Origin: Calothrix sp. MO_167.B12
Lineage (GTDB): Bacteria; Cyanobacteriota; Cyanobacteriia; Cyanobacteriales; Nostocaceae
Length of the DNA stretch: 64,000 nt
Assembly (NCBI GenBank): GCA_030066045.1
Contig: JASJCJ010000006.1
Coordinates: 1-64,000 of the forward strand
Direction: 5' to 3'
The position numbers and the translations under genes are program-made. Every line of letters starts with the position of its first letter. Positions within the stretch are counted from its first letter, which is position 1. This document shows positions 57,244-64,000 of this stretch, one piece after another. The notes beneath the pieces were generated by a model. That model saw nothing but the letters and a program-made list of their open reading frames with translations, ran no database searches and was not told the DNA's origin.

Positions 57244-57978
57244 CTATGGCGTAGCAGTTGGATTGGGAGACGGTTTTGTTGTTGGTGTAGTAGTTGGTGT
57301 AGCAGTTGGATTGGGAGACGGTTTTGTTGTTGGTGTAGCAGTTGGTTTTGTTGTTGGTGTAGTAGTTGGCGTAGCAGTTGGTTTAGTAGTTGGTGTAGCA
57401 GTTGGTTTTGTTGTTGGTGTAGCAGTTGGCTTGGGAGACGGTTTTGTTATTGGTTTTGTTGTTGGTGTAGCAGTTGGCTTGGGAGACGGTTTTGTTGTTG
57501 GCTTTTGCAGCATTCCCTTGACTTCTCTATCTAAAGTCTGCCGCAATTTGAGATCAGCAATTCCTGTTTCTTTCAACTCCAATTTTTTCTGATACTTCTT
57601 GACAGCATCTGCCGTTTTCGGACCATAGAAAGAATTCTTAGGCAATGCAGGATCTAACTTCAGTGCCATATTTAAGTTTGCTTGCAAGATTTTAACTATC
57701 ACAGCTGCAAAGGCTTGAGTTTTAGCTCCAGCAGTACCATCAACTCCCAATCTATAGCCTTTTTGAAATTCCCGAATAGATTTTTTAGTCGCTGCATCAT
57801 TCAAGCAAGTATCTGATACTGTGGCTTTATAACCCAATCCCCGCAATACAGAACAAAATTGTCTTTGGGTATAAATTAACTCAGGCTCAGCATTAGCTGG
57901 AGCCGCAATTGCCATACTAGTTGTTACTAAGCAAGCTGCAACGACATGAACACTTGATTTTCTTAACCCACACCACAT
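57244..57978 (-). CDS. Secreted peptidoglycan-binding-domain protein with Thr/Pro/Lys-rich tail
   Basis: Signal peptide VVAACLVTTSMAIAAPANA; two PG_binding_1-like repeats; TTKPTATP/TTKPSPKP tail. Confidence 0.85.
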   Translation of the reverse strand: MWCGLRKSSVHVVAACLVTTSMAIAAPANAEPELIYTQRQFCSVLRGLGYKATVSDTCLNDAATKKSIREFQKGYRLGVDGTAGAKTQAFAAVIVKILQANLNMALKLDPALPKNSFYGPKTADAVKKYQKKLELKETGIADLKLRQTLDREVKGMLQKPTTKPSPKPTATPTTKPITKPSPKPTATPTTKPTATPTTKPTATPTTTPTTKPTATPTTKPSPNPTATPTTTPTTKPSPNPTATP

Positions 57979-58243
57979 GGATAAATCTCCTTAAAATCAA
58001 ATTCAGTAGTATCTAATGTTTATAAACAGTTGCACATTTTAAGTTTTTTTAATACTTTTTGATGAAATTATTCATGATTTTTGATGATTTTTATTTCTTA
58101 TATTTGTGTCATCCTTCCAAAGAAGTATATTTTAAAGAAACAGAAAATTATTCTCCAGTTTTGTAATTCATGAATTGAAAAACTGGATTTTTCCAAGAAA
58201 CGACCTAGGTGAGAACGCAATATCTGTAGCATTATAAAGAATA

Positions 58244-59692
58244 ATGAACAACCGTACATCTAAAAAGAAAACTAACAGAATTAGCATATGGTTTGAGAGA
58301 TTGATGGCAATAATTGCTACAGTCAATTTAGGCTTAGTTATGTTTGACTTAAGTTATATTCCTTGGCGTAATTTTTACTTCAAAAATGTACCAGCAATTA
58401 CCCAGCAATATGACCTAATTAAAAGTATTGAACCTCACAGAGATACGCAAAAATATTTAGCAACGGTAGATGAGCTACAAACTGCAATAGAACTTGCTGG
58501 TTTACAGTCAGAAACTGCACAAACCAAACTCGGCGAACTACGGAATCTCAGTACAGAAATGATTGAGAATGACCCATTTGCCGGAGTTGGTAAAACTGGG
58601 AGCCTGGAAAAAATTAAAAGAAATATACGCGATCGCTTGCAGGTAGATTCGTCTAAAGAAGCGTTTAATACCTTTTGGTCGCAAGAGTATTTATTATCAC
58701 AAGGATGGGGTGAGGAAAAGGATTTTTTTAATCAAAAAATCCGACCTTTAATTGCCAGTAACTATTTCCGCCACATTGGAGAAAATGGTGAGTTTGTAGA
58801 TAGATTTTGGATTTTAGACCTACCCTTCGTCGCTTTATTTGCTTTCGAGTTTTTAGTTCGCAGTTTTTGGCTGAAACGTCGCTATCCCAATTTTAGTACC
58901 CTGAATGTAATTCTATGGCATTGGTATGACCTATGGTTAATGCTGCCATTGTGGAGGTGGACGCGCCTAGTACCTGTGTTATTCCGCCTAGAAAAAGGCA
59001 ACCTCTGGCATATGCATCAATTACGGCGACAAACCCAGCAGTTAATTGTGGCTAATTTTGCCGAAGAAATTACGGAGATGGTGGTAACTAGGGTAATTAA
59101 TCAAACTCAGATTTCCATTCGCCGGGGGGAATTAACCCGGTGGTTGTTACAGGCAGAGAGCTTGCGTCCCTACGTAGATCTTAATAATATTAATGAAATA
59201 GAAGCGATCGCAGGAATTTTTATTCAAGCTCTTATTTATCAAGTAATTCCCAAAATACAACCAGAGATAGCCGCCATTCTCCAACACAATATAAATAGTG
59301 TCCTCAACCAAACTCCCATTTACAGAAATCTGCAAAACTTTCCGGGAGTAGAAAAAATGCAAACTCAGTTGAGCGAAGAAGTTGCCACCAAGATTGTTAC
59401 CAATGTTTATAATGCAGTGGTGAGTGGTGTGGAAGATCCTGTTTCAGCTCAACTTTCCAGTCAACTCATAGAACGCTTCACCACCGTACTGGGTGACGAG
59501 ATACAGAAAAAACACGTACTCTCGGAAATTCAAAGCCTATTCGTAGATTTCCTAGAAGAAGTCAAGCTCAATTACGTACAACGGTTATCCGAAGAAGAAA
59601 TTGAAGAAATTTTAGAAAGAACCAGCCAACTAAAAACCCATACAACCGTACAACCTTTAGTGGATCGAGGTAATCTTCTGAAAAAATCTTAA
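58244..59692 (+). CDS. Hypothetical membrane protein
   Basis: 482-aa ORF with TM segments and HIP1 sites; function not recognised. Confidence 0.75.
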   Translation: MNNRTSKKKTNRISIWFERLMAIIATVNLGLVMFDLSYIPWRNFYFKNVPAITQQYDLIKSIEPHRDTQKYLATVDELQTAIELAGLQSETAQTKLGELRNLSTEMIENDPFAGVGKTGSLEKIKRNIRDRLQVDSSKEAFNTFWSQEYLLSQGWGEEKDFFNQKIRPLIASNYFRHIGENGEFVDRFWILDLPFVALFAFEFLVRSFWLKRRYPNFSTLNVILWHWYDLWLMLPLWRWTRLVPVLFRLEKGNLWHMHQLRRQTQQLIVANFAEEITEMVVTRVINQTQISIRRGELTRWLLQAESLRPYVDLNNINEIEAIAGIFIQALIYQVIPKIQPEIAAILQHNINSVLNQTPIYRNLQNFPGVEKMQTQLSEEVATKIVTNVYNAVVSGVEDPVSAQLSSQLIERFTTVLGDEIQKKHVLSEIQSLFVDFLEEVKLNYVQRLSEEEIEEILERTSQLKTHTTVQPLVDRGNLLKKS

Positions 59693-59709
59693 TCCTTGCC
59701 GAGAAACAA

Positions 59710-59740
59710 GATCCCCGACTTTTGGAAAAAGTCGGGGATC
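59710..59740. repeat. Palindrome gatccccgacttttggaaaaagtcggggatc (possible terminator/REP-like)
   Basis: Near-perfect inverted repeat just downstream of the 58244 ORF. Confidence 0.85.
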
Positions 59741-59866
59741 TGAGCAACTTAAAAGAATGAGCGAATTAGGTGGGAGCAACGGGGATTTTACCCCGACGCA
59801 AAACGCACTGCTTATCCCCCAAGGTTGGTTAAATAAAAGAAAGCCATTACACAGGAATAGAGAATA

Positions 59867-60133
59867 ATGCCCTGGTTCGTGAAAATAGAACAAGGTAAAG
59901 TCGATAAATCAGTCTTTGACCAATATGTCCCTGCCCATAAAGCCTACGTTCAAGAATTGATTGCCAAAGGGCACAAAGCCAAAACAGGTTATTGGGCAAA
60001 GAGAGGGGGAGGAATGCTGCTATTTGAAGCCACTTCTATGGATGAAGCTCAAGCAATTGTTGCTTGTGATCCCCTAATCATAAATAACTGCGTTGATTAT
60101 CAACTTTATGAATGGCGAATTGTAACTGAATAA
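59867..60133 (+). CDS. YciI family protein
   Basis: VDKSVFDQYVPAHKAYVQELIAKGHKAKTGYWAKRGGGMLLFEATSMDEAQAIVACDPL. Confidence 0.88.
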   Translation: MPWFVKIEQGKVDKSVFDQYVPAHKAYVQELIAKGHKAKTGYWAKRGGGMLLFEATSMDEAQAIVACDPLIINNCVDYQLYEWRIVTE

Positions 60134-60169
60134 TACACAATTTGAACATTTGATGTTATGCTGTTTTTA

Positions 60170-60267
60170 GACCTGGATCTATGCGACTGCAACGCCTAAA
60201 CCTTGTCAGGACCGGAAGGTAGCAGCAACACGGGATGCTTGTAGTAGGCGTAGTCTCCGGGTCGCCC
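60170..60267 (+). ncRNA. ffs: Bacterial small SRP RNA (4.5S)
   Basis: Apical motif ccttgtcaggaccggaaggtagcagcaacacggg; flanking arms gacctgg...ccgggtc and gactgcaacgcc/ggcgtagtc pair. Confidence 0.92.
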
Positions 60268-60291
60268 CATTTTAGCAATTGAAAAGCTGTA

Positions 60292-60675
60292 ATGCCTGGT
60301 TTTGGAGATATTGTTAAAAAAACTTTCTACCTCGGTGTTGGGTTAGCTGCTTACGCAGGTGAGCAAGCTGGAAGTAAAGTAGCCGAATTGCGATCGCAAG
60401 TCCAAAAGCTGGCTGACGAAATGGTGGAGCGGGGGGAAATGAATACTGAAGAAGCCCGTCGCTTTGTTGAAGATATGATGAAGCAAGCCCAACAACAGTC
60501 ACAAACTAATGTTGAAGCTGAAAAAAAGCCTGCTGCGGAACCCCGTCGCATTGAAATATTAGAGGATGACGAACAGTTCACAGAAAAAGTCTCCTCCCCC
60601 GACAACGTGGATAGTTTACGCCAACAAGTATTAAATTTACAAGAAGAATTAAAACGCCTGCAACGAGATAAATAG
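60292..60675 (+). CDS. Conserved phasin-like/coiled-coil protein
   Basis: MPGFGDIVKKTFYLGVGLAAYAGEQAGSKVAELRSQVQKLADEMVERGEMNTEEARRFVEDMM. Confidence 0.75.
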   Translation: MPGFGDIVKKTFYLGVGLAAYAGEQAGSKVAELRSQVQKLADEMVERGEMNTEEARRFVEDMMKQAQQQSQTNVEAEKKPAAEPRRIEILEDDEQFTEKVSSPDNVDSLRQQVLNLQEELKRLQRDK

Positions 60676-60733
60676 GCGTTGTAGTGCGGTGTTTATAAGC
60701 AATTTTTTCCATTTATCTATTAGTAATATCACC

Positions 60734-60827
60734 AGTACAGTACGACAGAAATAAACCAACCATTTATCAAACGTCAAAGCAAGAGTTCACAACACTTTTG
60801 AATGCGTGACTGATGCCGTGCTGTACT
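60734..60827. mobile_element. MITE-like element with 11-bp TIRs
   Basis: agtacagtacg / cgtgctgtact ends; internal sequence homologous to 46785-46853. Confidence 0.45.
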
Positions 60828-60849
60828 AGTAGGTTAGTACTTGCATCTA

Positions 60850-61293
60850 TATGAAATGCGGCAAGGGGAATCCCATTATAACCACCAGGTTTAACGGGAG
60901 AGGAATTGGCGCGAAAATTTCAGAAATTGAGCGAAGCACGAATCCTTATTTTCAAGGTATAATTACACCAGCATTTTTGAGATCGATGCTCGTAACTTAT
61001 AGAGTTTAGCGCAAAACCCATCGGCATTAGCCGTGGGGTGTAGTGCAATGCATTTTCAAGTCAAGTCAATTTTTATTTTTGTCCAACCGTGGGAGTGTCA
61101 ACAGTACAGAATTAAACCAACTAAACAGCAACAAGGAGTGATGTTGCAATAGTTAAAACTATTGCGGGGACACTACAATTATGCTTTGGGTCAACGCCTA
61201 TCAAAATATAATGGGAGGGTGAGAACCTCGCTCGTTTTTAACCAGGGGATGAAACCCGACTCAAAGGGATTTATCCCAGGGAGTACGTCAAAT
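60850..61293 (+). mobile_element. Degenerate IS200/IS605-like end remnants
   Basis: Hairpin cccatcggcattagccgtggg (61018-61038) and terminal ggatttatcccagggagtacgtcaaat (61267-61293), identical to 114-140; no transposase or TnpB ORF. Confidence 0.4.
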
Positions 61294-61319
61294 TGTTTCA
61301 GATAGAGAACATCAAGTTT

Positions 61320-61712
61320 ATGGAACAGTTAGAAAAAGACTTTTGGGAAATGGTACAAACAGTCGCTGATGGAGTAGAGCAATTCTTCACAGACATAAAC
61401 GAAATGGTAGATACTTTCTTGGAAGTCACCGAAGAAATTACTGACCAACTTCAAGAATCAATAGTTACTGATATAGAAGATTACTTTAACGAACTAAATG
61501 AGCCATCGTTGGATATTTACTGGGATATGGAAGAGGTAGTCAGTGATTTTGACTCTACTTTTCCTTATCCGGTGGAAGCAACGGCAGAAAAAAATCCAGC
61601 TTGTATGGGTTGTATCCACTATCATGGTCAAGCCTATGGTGGTAATTTGTTAGTCTGTGCTATGCATCCTCATGGCTGGGATGATGAGAATTGCCCAGAT
61701 AAAGAACAGTAG
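61320..61712 (+). CDS. Conserved cyanobacterial protein with C-terminal Cys-rich motif
   Basis: NPACMGCIHYHGQAYGGNLLVCAMHPHGWDDENCPD; ATG 61320 preferred over TTG 61293. Confidence 0.75.
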   Translation: MEQLEKDFWEMVQTVADGVEQFFTDINEMVDTFLEVTEEITDQLQESIVTDIEDYFNELNEPSLDIYWDMEEVVSDFDSTFPYPVEATAEKNPACMGCIHYHGQAYGGNLLVCAMHPHGWDDENCPDKEQ

Positions 61713-61842
61713 TTTCAATGGTTACTTGCTTATAGCCTTAAGGCATACCCTATGGGAAGCAAGCTACAAGAAAGGCTTAGCCTGTTTGTAGAATAGTTTA
61801 ATATTTAACAATCTATCTAGAAACCTATAATTTTTAACCACT

Positions 61843-62268
61843 TTGTTCATGAGTAATTCTTCATCAGAAGCTGCATCTCACCCCGATAGGGAAATGAAAT
61901 ATGGGGAACGGCAGATTGCAGAAGGCGAATTAATTACATTTCCCAATCCTCGTGTTGGTCGCCGATATAATATTGATATTACTTTGCCAGAATTTACTTG
62001 TAAGTGCCCTTTTTCTGGCTACCCCGATTTTGCCACCATTTATATTACCTATATACCGGATGAAAAGGTGGTGGAATTAAAAGCTCTCAAGCTTTACATT
62101 AATAATTACCGGGATCAATATATATCCCACGAAGAATCAGCCAATCAAATATTAGATGATTTTGTGGCAGCTTGCGATCCCCTAGAGGCGACTGTAAAGG
62201 CAGACTTTTCCCCTCGCGGCAATGTACATACGGTGGTTGAGGTGAAACATCAGAAGGGTGGTTGTTAG
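61843..62268 (+). CDS. queF: NADPH-dependent 7-cyano-7-deazaguanine reductase
   Basis: EFTCKCPFSGYPDFATIYITYIPDEKVVELKALKLYINNYRDQYISHEESANQI; ATG likely at 61849. Confidence 0.95.
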   Translation: MFMSNSSSEAASHPDREMKYGERQIAEGELITFPNPRVGRRYNIDITLPEFTCKCPFSGYPDFATIYITYIPDEKVVELKALKLYINNYRDQYISHEESANQILDDFVAACDPLEATVKADFSPRGNVHTVVEVKHQKGGC

Positions 62269-62470
62269 TTGTTAGTTGTTAGTTGATGGTTGATGGTTGT
62301 TAGTTGTTAGTTGATAGTTGATAGTTGACAGTTGATAGTCTTGAATTCATCACTCCTTTCCTCTTTCCCTCCTACCCTTCGGGAAGCCACTTCGTGTCTT
62401 CACTCCTTCACTCCTTCACTCCTTCCCTCCTTCACTCCTTCCCTCCTTCCCTCACTCCGGGCGGGGAAAC
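62263..62470. repeat. Composite short tandem repeats: (gttagtt)n, then (cactcctt)n, then gggcggggaaaccccgccc
   Basis: Direct reading; same combination occurs at 34382-34437 and 36530-36650. Confidence 0.9.
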
Positions 62471-62485
62471 CCCGCCCCTACTGCT

Positions 62486-63880
62486 TCACTCTTTCACTCT
62501 TTCTGGTTGTTGTAAATTTAATGTATCCAAAATTCCTAAAATCTCCCGTTCAAAGGTAATTTGGGCACGATTGGTTTTTCCACCTACATACAAACGACCA
62601 TCTTTTTGTAATGCCCAAATTTGGGAGTGAGAAAAATAACTGGAAACAACACCCGCCATTAGGATGGCAAAGCCTGCGTAAACTATGGGAATACTGGGGT
62701 CTGATTTAATTTGTAAGCCAGTACTTCCAACTACTTCCAAAAGTTTTAAAGTAACACCATTGACTTGGGTAGACATCCCCGCACGCAGGGTATTAACTAA
62801 TTGACCTTGGGGATCGTAAATTAAAACAGTGCCTTGTAAATCCTTGGCAATTACAGAAACACCCGCACTTAAATCGGGTTTGGTAGGGATCCAAGTTCCC
62901 CACAATCTACCTTGACCCTTGGTATCCAATTGTGCCATTGGTAATTGAAAAATGGGGCTGTTATTGATTTTGACTTTAACAGCAGCAATACCCCAATCGG
63001 TTTGATAAAAAGTTACCCCGCGATAGCGTAAAGGTTGGTTGACAAAAATCTTTTTATGGTCAACTTCCTCTCCTTGGGAATTTAACACCGACATATCGGA
63101 ATAAAATTGGTCAATTCCTCCATTAGGAGTATAGTCAATCCAAAAACGATTGACCCGCACAGACCAATCTTGAGAACTTGGATTGGCGGCCAAAGGTCCA
63201 GCATTGATGATATTCTTCACCTGGAAGGTATCGCCACTGGGAACCATTTCCTGGGCAACAAACCCTGTCATCGCTCCCCAAATACCGCCCAACAGAATCA
63301 GCACAATGCCAATATGCACCACAATTGGTCCAATGCGTCCAATGATACCCTTACGAGCGTAGAGGACTTCTGGATGTTCTGGGAATATTTTATAACGGCG
63401 ATCGCTCAATATTTGGGTAAGATTTTCTAGGGATACAGTATTGTCTTTCCCTAAATCAAACTCCGCACTCAATGCCAGCTTTGCAAATTGTCGCGGTTGG
63501 TTATAAAATTTCCACCGTCGAGCAGCTTTTAATGCCGGTAATTGGCGGGTAAAGGTACAGGCTGTTAAGCTAGTGCCGAAAAATATCAGCAGTGCCAAAA
63601 ACCACCAAGTACGGTAAACATCATTTAATCCCAAAGTAAGAATGACTTTCCAGGACAAGAAACCAAATAAAGCTGGATGTTCTGGGTAATTTGCTTGGTA
63701 AAACTTAAGGGATTGTCCTTGCTCAATCACAGTGCCGCTAATACTGAATAGAGCAATTAGCAGCAGCAGTACAATAGCCAAGCGTAAATCTGTCACCAAG
63801 GGCAAAAAATCCTGTCGCAGCACGCGTACAACAGAGGACCACCAACTTGATTTTTGGGAGGTTGTATTATCTAAAGTCAT
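62486..63880 (-). CDS. ccs1: Cytochrome c biogenesis protein Ccs1/ResB
   Basis: [38 protein letters not shown]...[21 protein letters not shown]; ResB fold. Confidence 0.94.
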   Translation of the reverse strand: MTLDNTTSQKSSWWSSVVRVLRQDFLPLVTDLRLAIVLLLLIALFSISGTVIEQGQSLKFYQANYPEHPALFGFLSWKVILTLGLNDVYRTWWFLALLIFFGTSLTACTFTRQLPALKAARRWKFYNQPRQFAKLALSAEFDLGKDNTVSLENLTQILSDRRYKIFPEHPEVLYARKGIIGRIGPIVVHIGIVLILLGGIWGAMTGFVAQEMVPSGDTFQVKNIINAGPLAANPSSQDWSVRVNRFWIDYTPNGGIDQFYSDMSVLNSQGEEVDHKKIFVNQPLRYRGVTFYQTDWGIAAVKVKINNSPIFQLPMAQLDTKGQGRLWGTWIPTKPDLSAGVSVIAKDLQGTVLIYDPQGQLVNTLRAGMSTQVNGVTLKLLEVVGSTGLQIKSDPSIPIVYAGFAILMAGVVSSYFSHSQIWALQKDGRLYVGGKTNRAQITFEREILGILDTLNLQQPERVKE

Positions 63881-64000
63881 TAATTGAAACTACCAAGGGG
63901 AATCCGAGACATTAAGGAAAACACGCCAAATCCTACTAGCAATACACCACTAACAGGGTTAATCCATGATGTAAGACGACGCAATTCGAGAACTTTCTTT
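63880..64000 (-). CDS. ccdA: Cytochrome c biogenesis protein CcdA, 3' end only (truncated by window edge)
   Basis: Reverse translation ...[39 protein letters not shown]; stop overlaps ccs1 start as TAATG. Confidence 0.8.
   Translation of the reverse strand, partial: KKVLELRRLTSWINPVSGVLLVGFGVFSLMSRIPLGSFN

Noticed and set aside
57115-57534. Trp/Cys/Ser-rich ORF (SSWCSSWIGRRFCCWC repeats), a striking cysteine-rich peptide
   Set aside because: It is an antisense reading of the Thr/Pro-rich minisatellite of the 57244-57978 minus-strand gene, which has a signal peptide and recognisable domains.
57263-57592. Val/Gly repeat ORF (GDGFVVGVAVGFVVG)
   Set aside because: Another frame of the same minisatellite; no independent coding support.
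60314-60605. Minus-strand ORFs opposite the phasin-like gene
   Set aside because: No motifs; the plus-strand frame has a coherent coiled-coil protein downstream of the SRP RNA.
114-61293. The 27-nt direct repeats as ends of one 61-kb composite mobile island
   Set aside because: Both copies look like the 3' end of independent IS200/IS605-like elements; the interval contains housekeeping genes and no integrase or transposase.

Overview
The window is cyanobacterial chromosomal DNA, probably heterocystous/Nostocales-like: many GCGATCGC (HIP1) sites, short tandem repeats, SLH porins, and ccs1/ccdA, murG, thrC and queF of cyanobacterial type. The left ~27 kb is a colinear hybrid PKS-NRPS cluster. 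By motif reading the order is: KS-AT-cMT-degenerate DH-ACP; a module split over two genes (KS-AT | DH-KR-ACP); Cy-A-Ox-PCP (thiazole-forming, Cys-like); KS-AT-ACP-terminal reductase. It is followed by a SAM methyltransferase, a Rieske oxygenase, an SLH porin, a 4HBT thioesterase, an alpha/beta hydrolase and a type II thioesterase. I do not recognise this exact architecture as a described pathway; it is the best candidate here for an undescribed system. The right ~36 kb is mostly housekeeping (thrC, murG, SDR, M48 peptidase, OCD family, FHA-ABC transporter, SRP RNA, queF, ccs1, 3' end of ccdA). It also holds a ~12 kb signalling island: three Ser/Thr kinases fused to different modules, plus two tandem heme-binding DUF3365-HAMP proteins. 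Intergenic DNA is rich in MITE-like elements with terminal inverted repeats, nested small dispersed repeats and heptamer/octamer tandem repeats. IS200/IS605-like end remnants occur at both ends of the window. All calls were made by eye from sequence and translations; no database search was run.
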